Positions 23,967-32,982 of a stretch of 64,000 nt of DNA are shown here, one piece after another. Position 1 is the first letter of the stretch, and each line of letters starts with the position of its first letter. Origin of the DNA: Luteococcus sp038433135 (GTDB taxonomy: Bacteria; Actinomycetota; Actinomycetes; Propionibacteriales; Propionibacteriaceae); the NCBI RefSeq assembly GCF_038433135.1, contig NZ_JBCDMV010000014.1:62001-126000 (forward strand), given 5' to 3'. The position numbers and the translations under genes were made by a program. The notes under the pieces are model-generated. The model did no database searches. It saw only the letters and a program-made list of their open reading frames with translations, and was not told the DNA's origin.

Positions 23967-24911
23967 ATGCCGACGCACGTCTACCAGATCCCGCTTCGAA
24001 CCCGCTTTCGCGGCATCACCACCCGCGAGGGCGTCGTCTTCGCCGGCGAGGCGGGCTGGGGCGAGTTCAGCCCCTTCCTGGACTACGACGTCGACGAGAT
24101 CCGGCCCTGGTTGGCCGCAGCCCGCGAGGCCGCGGACCACGGATTCCCCGCCCCGGTGCGCGACGCGATCCCGGTGAACTGCACCGTGCCCGCCGTCGAC
24201 GCCGAGCAGGCCCACCGGATCGCCCGGGAATCGGGCTGCGCTACCGCCAAGGTCAAGGTGGCCGAGCCCGGCCAATCGCTGGCCGATGATCTTGCCCGGG
24301 TGGAGGCGGTGCGCGACGCGCTGGGGCCCGACGGCAAGATCAGGATCGACGCCAATGGCGGCTGGGACGTGGAGACGGCCCTGACGAACCTGCGCCAGCT
24401 CGGCCGCTTCGATCTGGAATATGCCGAACAGCCGGTGCTGCCGACCGAAGACCTGGCCCGCCTGCGCAAGACACTGGCCCGACGGGGGATCGCCATCCCG
24501 ATCGCCGCCGACGAGTCCATTCGTCGAAGCGGTGACCCGGAACGGGTCAAGCAGCTGGAGGCCGCCGACATCGCGGTGCTCAAGGTGCAGCCGCTCGGGG
24601 GAGTGCGACGCTGCCTGCAGCTGGCCGATGATCTTGGTCTGCCGGTGGTGGTCAGCTCGGCGCTGGAGACCAGCATCGGCATCCGGATGGGGATCGCGCT
24701 GGCCGCCGCCCTGCCCGACCTGCCGTACGCCTGCGGACTGAACACGCTGCGGATGTTCACCGACGACCTCACTGCCGAAGCACTGATCGCCGTCGACGGG
24801 AAGCTCCCGGTAACCGACGTGACGGTGGATCCGGCGCGGATGGCCGCCTGCTCCGCCCCGACCGATCGCGTCGAGGCCTGGGCCGTGCGGATGGCCGAGG
24901 CCGCCCGATGA
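23967..24911 (+). CDS. menC: o-Succinylbenzoate synthase MenC
   Basis: 314 residues, enolase superfamily. There is a short capping domain, then the barrel with catalytic lysine in TAKVKVAEPG, metal ligands in RIDANGGWD, LEYAEQPV and IAADESIR, and the second acid/base lysine in AVLKVQPLGGV. It dehydrates SHCHC to OSB. The ATG was chosen over an upstream in-frame start that would overlap menA. Its stop overlaps the menD start (ATGA). Confidence 0.94.
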   Translation: MPTHVYQIPLRTRFRGITTREGVVFAGEAGWGEFSPFLDYDVDEIRPWLAAAREAADHGFPAPVRDAIPVNCTVPAVDAEQAHRIARESGCATAKVKVAEPGQSLADDLARVEAVRDALGPDGKIRIDANGGWDVETALTNLRQLGRFDLEYAEQPVLPTEDLARLRKTLARRGIAIPIAADESIRRSGDPERVKQLEAADIAVLKVQPLGGVRRCLQLADDLGLPVVVSSALETSIGIRMGIALAAALPDLPYACGLNTLRMFTDDLTAEALIAVDGKLPVTDVTVDPARMAACSAPTDRVEAWAVRMAEAAR

Positions 24912-26545
24912 GCTCCTGGCTACTGGCCCAGTGCATCGTCGAACAGCTCCGGCAAGCGGGGATGCGGCACGTGGTGCTCGCTCCCGGCTCCCGCAATGCC
25001 CCGCTCTCGATGGCGCTGCACCGCGCAAGTGAGCCTGTCGAGGCCCCCCTCCGCTTGCACGTCCGGATCGACGAGCGCTCGGCGGGCTTCCTCGCGCTGG
25101 GAATCGCCAAGGCGCTGGGTGAGCCCGTCGCCGTGGTCACCACCTCGGGCACCGGTGTGGCCAACCTGGCGCCCGCGGTGATGGAGGCCAACCAGGCCGG
25201 CATCCCGCTGGTGGTGCTCTCCGCGGACCGCCCGCTGACCATGATCAACTCCGGCGCCAACCAGACCGGAAACCAGTTCGGATTGTTCGCCAGTCAGGTG
25301 CGCCATCAGGTGCAGTTGGGCAGTGACGGCCACCCGGCGTCCTGGCGCTTCCAGCTGCGCACCGCGCTGGCGCTGGCCGCGGGCACCCGCACCCGCAACC
25401 CGGGCCCGGTGCAGGTCAACCTGCAGCTCGACGAGCCCCTGATGCCCACCGACGAAGAGCTGGACCAGCCCGGGCCGTGGCGGATCGACGCCAGCCAGCC
25501 CGGCCCGGCGCTCCCGCTCGACGGCCAGCCCCGCACCGTGGTGCTGGCTGGCGACGCCTCGCCAGCGCTGGGGCGTCGGGCCGCCGCCGTCGCCGAGGCG
25601 GGCCGGGTGCCGTTGTTGGCAGAGCCCTCCAGCAATGCCCGGATCGGCCGGGCCATCTCCAGCTATCGGCTGCTGCTGGGCAAGGATGATCTTGGTGGGC
25701 GGATCCAGCGGGTGCTGGTCTTCGGGCATCCCACCTTGTCTCGGTCGATCACCCGGCTGCTGCGCCGCCCCGACGTCGAGGTGATCATGGTCACCGAGCG
25801 GGCCGGGTGGCCAGATCCGGGTTTCACCGCCAGCGCCGTCGTCGACGATGTTGATCTTGCCCCGGCCGCCGACGAACACTGGCTGAACCAGTGGCTGACG
25901 GCGGATCTGGACATGCAGACCCGGATCGAGCTGGCCGAGCGCCCGGAGGTGGGGCAGGAGCCGGTGCTCAGCGCGCAGCAGGTGGCCAACCTGGTGGTGG
26001 ATCGCACGGCAGGTCAGGTGCTGGTGCTGGGCTCCTCCAACCCGATCCGCGATGCCGACCTGGCGCCCATCCCCGAGGCCCCGGCCACGCTGGCAACCCG
26101 GGTCTATGCCAATCGCGGGCTGGCGGGCATCGACGGGGTGATCTCCACCGCCGCCGGGATCGCCCTGGCCCTGGACCAGCCCACCACCTGCCTGCTGGGT
26201 GACCTGACCTTCCTGCACGACGCCGGCGGCCTGTGGCTGGGCAGCCTGGAGGAGCGGCCCCGGCTGCGGCTGGTGGTGGTCGATGACCGGGGCGGCAGCA
26301 TCTTCCACACCCTGGAGCAGGGCGCCGCGGAACACCGGGCGAGCTTCGAGAAGGTCTTCGGCACCCCGCACACCGTCGAGCTGGCCGGGCTGGCCGCCGC
26401 GCACGGCTGGGCCAGCGCCACGGTCACCGACGCCGAGGAGCTGGGCCAGCGACTGCGGGTGCCGGTGCGCGGCCCCGAACTCCTGGTGGTGCCGGTCAGC
26501 CGCGACGGGCGTCGGGCCTGGGCGCAACGCGTGGCCGCCCTCTGA
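24908..26545 (+). CDS. menD: SEPHCHC synthase MenD (ThDP-dependent)
   Basis: 545 residues. The N-terminal Pyr domain has VVLAPGSRNAPLSMAL and LHVRIDERSAGFLALGIAK. VVTTSGTGVANLAPAVMEA and VLSADRP follow. The C-terminal ThDP-binding domain shows GDLTFLHDAGGLW and LVVVDDRGGSIFHTLEQG. It adds 2-oxoglutarate-derived semialdehyde to isochorismate. A dispersed repeat is read in frame as SEPVEAP in a surface loop at about residue 42, just before the conserved LRLHVRIDERS block. Confidence 0.96.
   Translation: MSSWLLAQCIVEQLRQAGMRHVVLAPGSRNAPLSMALHRASEPVEAPLRLHVRIDERSAGFLALGIAKALGEPVAVVTTSGTGVANLAPAVMEANQAGIPLVVLSADRPLTMINSGANQTGNQFGLFASQVRHQVQLGSDGHPASWRFQLRTALALAAGTRTRNPGPVQVNLQLDEPLMPTDEELDQPGPWRIDASQPGPALPLDGQPRTVVLAGDASPALGRRAAAVAEAGRVPLLAEPSSNARIGRAISSYRLLLGKDDLGGRIQRVLVFGHPTLSRSITRLLRRPDVEVIMVTERAGWPDPGFTASAVVDDVDLAPAADEHWLNQWLTADLDMQTRIELAERPEVGQEPVLSAQQVANLVVDRTAGQVLVLGSSNPIRDADLAPIPEAPATLATRVYANRGLAGIDGVISTAAGIALALDQPTTCLLGDLTFLHDAGGLWLGSLEERPRLRLVVVDDRGGSIFHTLEQGAAEHRASFEKVFGTPHTVELAGLAAAHGWASATVTDAEELGQRLRVPVRGPELLVVPVSRDGRRAWAQRVAAL
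25031..25045 (-). repeat. Dispersed repeat (GAGCCTGTCGAGGCC on the plus strand) inside menD
   Basis: It shares 13 bases exactly with the complement of the menE copy and is read as EPVEA in a variable N-terminal loop of MenD. Confidence 0.8.
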
Positions 26546-26549
26546 GGGG

Positions 26550-26564
26550 CTCCGACAGGCTCGG
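26550..26564 (+). repeat. Degenerate dispersed repeat copy after menD
   Basis: CTCCGACAGGCTCGG differs from the consensus at two positions. A degenerate inverted partner (CCGAGTTAGTCGAGG) lies at 26622-26636 in the same gap between two convergent genes, echoing the arrangement at 228-293. Confidence 0.6.
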
Positions 26565-26621
26565 CCATCGTGGTTGAGTCCGTGGAGCACCCAACCCAGG
26601 CGCCCAACCCTGACACGATCC

Positions 26622-26636
26622 CCGAGTTAGTCGAGG
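26622..26636 (-). repeat. Degenerate inverted partner of the repeat after menD
   Basis: CCGAGTTAGTCGAGG matches the complement consensus CCGAGCCTGTCGAGG at 12 of 15 bases. It may form part of a bidirectional transcription end with the copy at 26550. Confidence 0.5.
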
Positions 26637-26669
26637 GGCCCTGCCGTGCGCTCAGGTTGGGCCTGCGGA

Positions 26670-28367
26670 TCAGGCGTCCAGGCCGCGCAGCCAGCCGCGC
26701 AGCTGGTGGGTGGCCCGCACATCGTCCTCGTTGTACTCCAGTACCCGGGTGGTGGCCTCGGTGCGGGTCAGCTCATCGGGGCCGATGACCGCGTCGCGGA
26801 ACCACTTCTGAGAGTTCAGGCCGCCCGGGTCGTCGTCGCGCCACTCGAAGCCGGGCCCGGAGCGGGCCACCACCTTCAGCCCCAACCCATTGGTGCCGAA
26901 GAACTGCCCCTTCATCAGGGTGAACATGTCCACGAAGTGCGCCTTGACCCGGTTGGCGGCCGCCAGCACGTGCGGATCGTCCATTCGTCGGGCCAGCCGC
27001 ATCAGGTGCACCACCTCATAGTCCGAGTAGTGGTAGACCAGCGTGTCGGGGCGTTCGGTGAGCACACGATCCAGCCAGCCGATCGCCTCTGCCGCCAATT
27101 CCTCCTCGGAGCGGTTGTCCAGCTCCTCGAAGCGGGAGATGGCCTTGTATAAGGGCGGATTGTCGCTCTGGCGGTCGTCGATCAGGAAGCCCCACAGGTA
27201 GACCCGGTCCCCGGCGGAGGTCTCGATGTCGAAGTCGATCTCCAGGCTCACCTCGGGCAGGTCGATCGGGTCCTCGTTGAGCCGCTCCAGCTCCACCCCG
27301 GCCAGCATCAGCGACGCCCGGCGGGCCGCCAGTCGCAGCCGCGAGTCGGCGCCCGAGCGGTGCGCCACCTCCGGCAGATAGCTCTCCATCAGCGCCTCGA
27401 CGTCGGTGCTGGCCAGATCCGCCAGGGTGTTGATCCCTCGGCTGCGCAGCACGCTGATCTCCCGCACGTCCAGCGGGGACTTGCTGATCCGCAGGCTCAG
27501 GTCGTCGTCGCGCAGCTGCGGCTTGCAGGCCTCCCACCAGGTGCAGTGGTCGCATTCGCGCACCACGATCGGCGCCACCATCGGGCGCGGGTCGTCGTCG
27601 CCGCCGGTGCGACGGCTGGCCACCTGCGCCACCTTCACCCGGAAGCCGAACTCGTGGTCATAGCGCTCCAGCGCGCTGCGCAGCTTCCAGCCGCTGACCG
27701 CGGTACGGGAGAAGGTGCGCAGGAATTTGCGGGAGAGATCCACCCAGCTGATCACCGGCTGGTGTGGCGTGAACGGTTGGTCGGTGCCCACCACCCCCGC
27801 CGTCGGTGCGCCGCCGCAGGCAAAACCGGCGGCCTCCAGCAGCCGCCAGTAGTGCACCATCTGCAGCAGGTCACCCTCGCGGGAGGAGCGGAAGACGTAA
27901 CCGACCTTCTCGAAGTCCTCGGTGGGCTCGGTCAGGCGTGCGAACCGGCAGGGCCATTCGGCGTGGGTGAGCTCCAGCACCCGGTGCCGCTTCACCTCCA
28001 CCGGCCGGTAGCCGGGGCGGCCGTCGGCCTGGTCAGCCCCGCGCACCAGCGCATCCGGGTGGCCCTTGCGATGCCCAGCGACGTCGATGGGCAGCTGCGG
28101 CCCGACCACCATGGAGCGACCCTCCGCCAGCGCCTCCAAGGTCAGCTGCTCCGCCTTGGTACGGTCCGGCAGCTCGCGCAGGTCCAGCGCGTCGGAACTG
28201 CGGGAGAGGGTCTGCAGCACCTCGTCCTCGTAGGCCTTGCCACCGGCGAAGAGCTCCTGCAGGGCCTCGTCGGGCTGGCTCTGCGGGGTCTGGACCGTCG
28301 GGTCGTAACGGTTCTGCGTCTTGACCGGGCAGGACCGAGCCGCGTAGGGGTCAAGAATGATCGCCAT
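26670..28367 (-). CDS. TM0106-type RecB-like nuclease with RNase H-like domain
   Basis: 565 residues. The N-terminal PD-(D/E)XK core shows GHPDALVRG and PVEVKRHRVLELTHAE. A single early Cys (ARSCPVK) and the later ECDHCTWWEAC give the C...CxxCx5C arrangement of a Cas4/AddB-type Fe-S cluster. A helix-hairpin-helix-like stretch (LRSRGINTLADLASTDVEAL) follows. The C-terminus is an RNase H/exonuclease-like domain (EIDFDIETS, VYHYSDYEVVHL, EYNEDDVRAT). Family members are predicted nucleases of unknown role. It follows menG by 13 bases on the same strand and is convergent with menD. Confidence 0.85.
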   Translation of the reverse strand: MAIILDPYAARSCPVKTQNRYDPTVQTPQSQPDEALQELFAGGKAYEDEVLQTLSRSSDALDLRELPDRTKAEQLTLEALAEGRSMVVGPQLPIDVAGHRKGHPDALVRGADQADGRPGYRPVEVKRHRVLELTHAEWPCRFARLTEPTEDFEKVGYVFRSSREGDLLQMVHYWRLLEAAGFACGGAPTAGVVGTDQPFTPHQPVISWVDLSRKFLRTFSRTAVSGWKLRSALERYDHEFGFRVKVAQVASRRTGGDDDPRPMVAPIVVRECDHCTWWEACKPQLRDDDLSLRISKSPLDVREISVLRSRGINTLADLASTDVEALMESYLPEVAHRSGADSRLRLAARRASLMLAGVELERLNEDPIDLPEVSLEIDFDIETSAGDRVYLWGFLIDDRQSDNPPLYKAISRFEELDNRSEEELAAEAIGWLDRVLTERPDTLVYHYSDYEVVHLMRLARRMDDPHVLAAANRVKAHFVDMFTLMKGQFFGTNGLGLKVVARSGPGFEWRDDDPGGLNSQKWFRDAVIGPDELTRTEATTRVLEYNEDDVRATHQLRGWLRGLDA

Positions 28368-28380
28368 CGCAGCCGCTACC

Positions 28381-29076
28381 TCAGGCCTTCCAGCCACGGT
28401 GCAGGGCGACGATTCCCTGGCTGAGGTTGCGCCAGCCCACGGCCTGCCAACCGGCCTGGCTCATCAATTCGGCCAGCTCCTCCTGCGGCGGCCAGGCCAG
28501 GATCGACTCGAAGAGGTACTCATAGGCCGCCGGATTGCTGGAGACCTTGCTGAGCAGCGGGAGCACCCGGGGGAGCCACTGCTCGTAGACAAAGGCGAAG
28601 GCGCGGTTGGTCGGGTGGGTGAACTCGCAGATCACCACCTGCCCGCCCGGCTTGGTGACCCGCAGCATCTCGCGCAGCGCGCCGACGGTGTCCTCCACAT
28701 TGCGCAGGCCGTAGCTGATGGTGACGGTGTCAAAGGTGTTGTCGGCAAAGGGCAGTTGCAGTGCGTCGCCGGCGACGAACTGCAGCCCGGGCTGGCGCTG
28801 GCGCCCCACCCGCAGCATCCCCAGGCTCAGGTCGGTGGGGAAGACCTCCGCGCCCTCGACGGCGAAGCTGGCGGCCGAGCTTCCGGTGCCGCCCGCCAGG
28901 TCAAGGATCAGGTGGCCCGGCTTCGGATCGACCGCCTCGACGGTGTCGCGGCGCCACTGGCGCAGCAGCCCGAAGGTCAACACGTCGTTCATCAGGTCGT
29001 AGCGCTGGGCCACGCCGTCGAACATCTGGGCAACGTCGGCACGTCGCTTGGCAAGGGTGGCACGGGTCTCGAACAC
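28381..29076 (-). CDS. menG: Demethylmenaquinone methyltransferase MenG
   Basis: 231 residues from GTG (VFETRATLAKRRADV). UbiE/COQ5-type SAM methyltransferase motifs are VAQRYDLMNDVLTFGL, ILDLAGGTGSSAASF, NTFDTVTISYGLRNVED, and EFTHPTNRAF near the C-terminus. It performs the last methylation to menaquinone. The 46-base gap to the divergent ABC ATPase gene must hold both promoters. Confidence 0.93.
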   Translation of the reverse strand: MFETRATLAKRRADVAQMFDGVAQRYDLMNDVLTFGLLRQWRRDTVEAVDPKPGHLILDLAGGTGSSAASFAVEGAEVFPTDLSLGMLRVGRQRQPGLQFVAGDALQLPFADNTFDTVTISYGLRNVEDTVGALREMLRVTKPGGQVVICEFTHPTNRAFAFVYEQWLPRVLPLLSKVSSNPAAYEYLFESILAWPPQEELAELMSQAGWQAVGWRNLSQGIVALHRGWKA

Positions 29077-29122
29077 CCGGCCATTTTTCCACACCCCGCG
29101 CGGATGGCGCAGAATGGAGCCC

Positions 29123-29767
29123 ATGGCCAAACGCAAGACCGTCCTGAAGGTCTCCAACCTCACCAAGTCCTACGGCGAGCACGTGATCGTCGACAACTTC
29201 AACCTGGAGGTGGGCGAGGGCGAGGCCATCGCGCTCACGGGGCGCAATGGCGCGGGCAAGTCCACGGTGTTGCGCTGCATCATCGGCGCCGATCGCCCCA
29301 CCGAGGGTACCGTCGAGGTCTGCGGAATGCCCATGCGGGAAACCAATCCCGACGTGCGACGCAATGTGGCCACCGTGATCGACGACCTGGATTTCTTCCC
29401 CGACCTGTCCGTCGTGGAGCACCTGGACCTGCTGGCCCGCGCCCACGGCCAGGCCGATCCCGACACGCTGGTGGACGAGGTGCTCGACCAGGTGCAGCTG
29501 GTGCCGCAGGCCGGTCAGCTTCCGGGAACGCTCAGCTCCGGTCAGCGTCGGCGCCTGGCCCTGGCCACCGCCTTCGTCCGCCCCCGCAAGCTGCTGGTAC
29601 TGGACGAGCCCGAACAGCGGCTCGACGTCGAGGGCATCGCGTGGCTCGGGCGGCGGCTGCGGCAGGATCTGGACGACGGCCTGGCCATCGTGATGGCTTC
29701 GCACGAACCCAGCCTGGTGGCCGCCCTGGGCGCCCGTGAGGTGGAGCTGGGCGGGCCGCGCGGATGA
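29123..29767 (+). CDS. ABC transporter ATPase paired with a DUF6297 permease
   Basis: 214 residues (MAKRKTVLKVSNLTKSYG). Walker A is GRNGAGKS, the signature is the variant LSSGQRRRLALA, and Walker B is LLVLDEPEQRLD. The glutamate-glutamine spacing in DEPEQ is non-canonical compared with DEPTSG. An upstream in-frame ATG (29114) is possible. A CAGAAT hexamer 7 bases before the chosen ATG weakly supports it. It overlaps the membrane partner gene by 4 bases. The substrate is unknown. Confidence 0.85.
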   Translation: MAKRKTVLKVSNLTKSYGEHVIVDNFNLEVGEGEAIALTGRNGAGKSTVLRCIIGADRPTEGTVEVCGMPMRETNPDVRRNVATVIDDLDFFPDLSVVEHLDLLARAHGQADPDTLVDEVLDQVQLVPQAGQLPGTLSSGQRRRLALATAFVRPRKLLVLDEPEQRLDVEGIAWLGRRLRQDLDDGLAIVMASHEPSLVAALGAREVELGGPRG

Positions 29768-31551
29768 GCAGCACCCCCGCTCACGAGACCATGGCCGAGC
29801 ACGCCGAACCGCTGGTACCCCAGCACGAGGCCGACGAGCGCCAGTTGCTCTTGCTGATGAAGGACTGGCGCAAGGGCCGCGCCACCCGCAACCTGCGTCA
29901 GGCCCTGTCCGACGCCTACATCGCGGTCTTCACCGTGGTGATGATCGCCGCCATGGTGATCAATGTGATCATCAGCGCGCAGCAGGCCGCCAGCTCCTGC
30001 ACCACCCAGACCTGCCTGTCCGGTCGAGGGCTGCTGCCCTGGGCCGCGCTCTTCGGTTCGCTGGCGCTGACCCTGGCCGCCTGCCGGATGTTCGGCCCGG
30101 TGCTGGCCTCGGCCGCCGAGGGTTTCTGGCTGATGGACGCCCCGCTGCGCCGCGCCAAGCTGCTCGGCAGCCGGCTGGTCCTGGCCATCCTGCTGGCCCT
30201 CGTCGGGGGCGCCGCGATGGGGGCCCTTGTGGCCGCGCTGACCGGTTCACCCGGCGTGGCGGTGCTCGCCTGGGCCGGCGCGACGGGTCTGGGAGCCGCG
30301 GGTCTGGTGGCCGTCGCGGCCGCGGAACAGGGCGCCGAACGCACCTGGACCGTGCGCGCCCTGCACCTGCTGGTCTCGCTGGCCGGCGTCGCCACCCTGC
30401 TGGCCGTCGTCGCCACCGCCACCGGCAAGGCCTCGATCCACATCGGCAATGACCGCACCCTCCAGCTGGCCGGCCTGACCGCCGCGCTCGGTGCGCTGCT
30501 GATGACGGTGGCCGGGCTGATCGCCCGCTCCCGGCTGGGCCAGATCCGGCGCGCCCGGCTGCTGAGCGGCGGATCGCTGGCCAGCGGCATGCAGGGCGCC
30601 ATGTTCGCCCTGGACTTCGGCCTGATGCGTGACATCCTGGTGGAGCGCGACGCGCAGGCCCGCGGCAGCGTCCGGCCCACCCGGGGACGGGGAACCGGCA
30701 TCCAGGCCCTGGTCTGGCGCGACGTGCAGCGACTGGTTCGCTTTCCCAAGCCGCTGGCACTTCTGGCGGTCAGCGTCGTGGTGCCCTATGCCGTGCAGGC
30801 GCTGGGCCTAGGCTCGCTGAATGCCGCCATCTCCGCGCTGGTGCTGATGTCTGCCCTGATCCCCTTCTTCGGCAGCCTGCGGGTACTGACCCGCACCAAG
30901 GGCCTGGCCCGCAGTTTGCCGTGGAGCACGTCGGAGATCCGCACCGCCACCACCATCGTCCCCGCCGTGCTGACCGCGCTGTGGGGGCTGGCGGTGGTGC
31001 CCGCCTTCCTCGGGCTCGGCACCCAGACACAGCCCGATCCGGGCCGCAGCGTCCTGGTGGCCGTGGTCTGCGCCGTCGCCGGCCTGGTGGCCGCAATTCG
31101 CTGGGTCTCCGCCAAGCCCGCCGACTACGGCGGCCCGATGGTCTCCACCAGTGCCGGTGCCATGCCGCCCGGCCTGGCGTTCAACCTGATCCGCGGCTTT
31201 GACATGGTGGCGCTGATCACCCTGCCGGTGATCCTGGGCTTCAGTCCGTGGGTCTCGCTGGTGCTGGCCGCGATCAGCTTCAGCGTCCTGCGGATGGGCG
31301 GCATCGACCAACAGGCGCTGATGGAACAGCAGGAGGAACAGAAGCGGCAGCTGGCCGAGGCCCGGGCCGAACGGGCAGGGGAGAAGAAGCCGGTCGCCAA
31401 GACCGTCGTCGCGCCCAAGTCCTCGGCACCGAAGCAGGCGGCCAGGCCGTCGGGCGCCACTGCCGCCAAGCAGGGCCCCACCACGCAGGGTCAGGGCAAG
31501 CAGGCGCCGCGCAAGCAGACCCCCAGGAAGGTGGTCAAGCGCAAGCGCTGA
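29764..31551 (+). CDS. DUF6297-type membrane protein, ABC permease partner
   Basis: 595 residues. About ten to twelve membrane segments lie between residues 55 and 510, with a cytosolic region (SRLGQIRRARLLSGGSLASG through RPTRGRGTGIQALVWRDVQR) in the middle. The C-terminal 85 residues are a basic, Lys/Pro/Ala-rich disordered tail (ending KQTPRKVVKRKR) that may contact nucleic acid or lipid heads; that is inference. Pairing with the overlapping ATPase gene implies an ABC-2-like exporter. It converges on menF with a 9-base gap. Confidence 0.75.
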   Translation: MSSTPAHETMAEHAEPLVPQHEADERQLLLLMKDWRKGRATRNLRQALSDAYIAVFTVVMIAAMVINVIISAQQAASSCTTQTCLSGRGLLPWAALFGSLALTLAACRMFGPVLASAAEGFWLMDAPLRRAKLLGSRLVLAILLALVGGAAMGALVAALTGSPGVAVLAWAGATGLGAAGLVAVAAAEQGAERTWTVRALHLLVSLAGVATLLAVVATATGKASIHIGNDRTLQLAGLTAALGALLMTVAGLIARSRLGQIRRARLLSGGSLASGMQGAMFALDFGLMRDILVERDAQARGSVRPTRGRGTGIQALVWRDVQRLVRFPKPLALLAVSVVVPYAVQALGLGSLNAAISALVLMSALIPFFGSLRVLTRTKGLARSLPWSTSEIRTATTIVPAVLTALWGLAVVPAFLGLGTQTQPDPGRSVLVAVVCAVAGLVAAIRWVSAKPADYGGPMVSTSAGAMPPGLAFNLIRGFDMVALITLPVILGFSPWVSLVLAAISFSVLRMGGIDQQALMEQQEEQKRQLAEARAERAGEKKPVAKTVVAPKSSAPKQAARPSGATAAKQGPTTQGQGKQAPRKQTPRKVVKRKR

Positions 31552-31560
31552 GCGGGCGGG

Positions 31561-32808
31561 TCACTCCCCGGTGAGCGCCTGGCGCATCGGGGTGAACTTG
31601 GCCATGGTCTCGGCAACCTCTTCGGCGGGCACGGATTCGCGCACGATGCCGCAGCCGGCATAGAGGTGCATCTCGTGCGGGTCCACGGCCGAGAGCTGGC
31701 CGCCGCGCAGCGCGATCGCCCACTCACCGTCGCCGCAGGAGTCGATCCAGCCCACCGGGCCGGCATAGTGCCCCCGGTCCAGGTGTTCCAGTTCAGCGAT
31801 CAGCTCGCGGGCGGTCTGGGTCGGGGTGCCGCAGACCGCGGCCGACGGGTGCAGGGCCGCCGCCAGGGCCAGCGACGAGGTGCCCTCGCGCACCACTCCG
31901 GTGATGTCGGTGGCCAGATGCAGCACATTCGGCAGCTCCAGCACATAGGGCGCGTCGGGGACATTCATCCCGGTGCACCAGCCCTCCAGGCCGCGGGCCA
32001 CGCTCTCCACGGCGTACTCGTGCTCGCGCAGGTCCTTCATCGAGCCGTTCAGTACCGTGGCCAGCTCGGAGGTGTCAGCGGCATAGGGGCGACGTACGGT
32101 ACCGGCCAGCACGCGGGAGGTGGCCAGCCCGCCCTCGGTGCGCACCAGCATCTCGGGGGAGGAACCCACGGTGCGGTCCACCAGATAGGTCCAGCAGTCC
32201 CGGTAGCGGTTGACCAGCTGGTTCACCAGCCAGCAGGGGTCGATCGGCTGCTCGGCCCGCGCGACGATGTCGCGGGCCAGCACCACCTTGTTCACCTCGC
32301 CGCGCTTGATCATCGCCACGGCCTCGGCGACGGTCTGCTGCCAGGCCTCGGCGTCGAGCGTGCCGTCGTGCAATTCCACCTGACCCGGCCCGACGGGCGG
32401 GGCCTGCAGCTGGGGCATCTGGTCGGTGACGTCGCCATGGCCGATCCGGGTCATCCAGGCCTGCCCGCGGCGGCGGCCGACCACCACCTCGGGCACGATC
32501 AGCACCGACGGCTCGTCGGAGTGGTCCCCGTCGAAGCTGAAGGAGCCGAAGGCCAGCGGCCCGGTGCCGGAGACGCCGGGCAGCTCGGTCTCGTTCTCCA
32601 GGTCCGCGACGAACTCGTTCCACCACACGTCGGCGGCGGCCAGCGAATCGGTGGTGAAGCGGGCGACCTCACCGATACCCACGACGCCATCGCCGCGGCG
32701 CAGGAAGACCTGGGAATCGCCCGGCGACAGGAAACGCTCGAGGTTTCCCGGGTCGGGAATGGAGACAGTACGTGCACGCAAGCGCTCGGAGCCCGGGTTC
32801 AAGATCAC
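31561..32808 (-). CDS. menF: Isochorismate synthase MenF
   Basis: 415 residues from GTG (VILNPGSERLRARTV), chosen because TACCAT ends 6 bases upstream. An in-frame GTG at 32829 would add seven residues. The chorismate-binding domain has GEVNKVVLARDIVA, SSPEMLVRTEGG, LAGTVRRPYAAD, LHPSAAVCGTPTQTARELI and YAGPVGWIDSCGDGEWAIAL. It makes isochorismate for menaquinone. A siderophore role is less likely because no other siderophore gene is nearby. Confidence 0.93.
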   Translation of the reverse strand: MILNPGSERLRARTVSIPDPGNLERFLSPGDSQVFLRRGDGVVGIGEVARFTTDSLAAADVWWNEFVADLENETELPGVSGTGPLAFGSFSFDGDHSDEPSVLIVPEVVVGRRRGQAWMTRIGHGDVTDQMPQLQAPPVGPGQVELHDGTLDAEAWQQTVAEAVAMIKRGEVNKVVLARDIVARAEQPIDPCWLVNQLVNRYRDCWTYLVDRTVGSSPEMLVRTEGGLATSRVLAGTVRRPYAADTSELATVLNGSMKDLREHEYAVESVARGLEGWCTGMNVPDAPYVLELPNVLHLATDITGVVREGTSSLALAAALHPSAAVCGTPTQTARELIAELEHLDRGHYAGPVGWIDSCGDGEWAIALRGGQLSAVDPHEMHLYAGCGIVRESVPAEEVAETMAKFTPMRQALTGE

Positions 32809-32814
32809 CGAAGC

Positions 32815-32820
32815 ATGGTA
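32815..32820 (-). promoter_or_regulatory. TACCAT -10 element of menF
   Basis: On the minus strand TACCAT plus 6 bases leads to GTG. A TTGAGC hexamer 19 bases further upstream could serve as -35. Confidence 0.45.
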
Positions 32821-32894
32821 CCCATTCACGTGTCCGACCGCTCAATGGCTCGATCAATCCGGTCAACATGTCTAATTCGGCAAGTGTTCTGTTG

Positions 32895-32909
32895 CGAAAA
32901 TGGTTTTCA
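32895..32909. promoter_or_regulatory. Zur/Fur-family-like palindrome CGAAAATGGTTTTCA
   Basis: GAAAA-TGG-TTTTC is a perfect interrupted palindrome. It matches the actinobacterial Zur box consensus TGAAAATGATTTTCA at 13 of 15 positions (from memory). It lies in the divergent region between menF and the geranylgeranyl reductase gene, in a locally AT-rich stretch. Confidence 0.4.
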
Positions 32910-32952
32910 TTTGGCCTAGTCAGTCTGTAAATGGCACCGACGGGGTGGCAGG

Positions 32953-32982
32953 TTGGGTTCGCCGTCGGCTTGGCCCTAGACT
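32953..32982 (+). promoter_or_regulatory. Promoter of the geranylgeranyl reductase gene
   Basis: TTGGGT (-35) and TAGACT (-10) are separated by 18 bases. The predicted leader is about 75 bases and ends in AGGAG before the ATG. The same promoter may read into the nuo operon. Confidence 0.5.
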
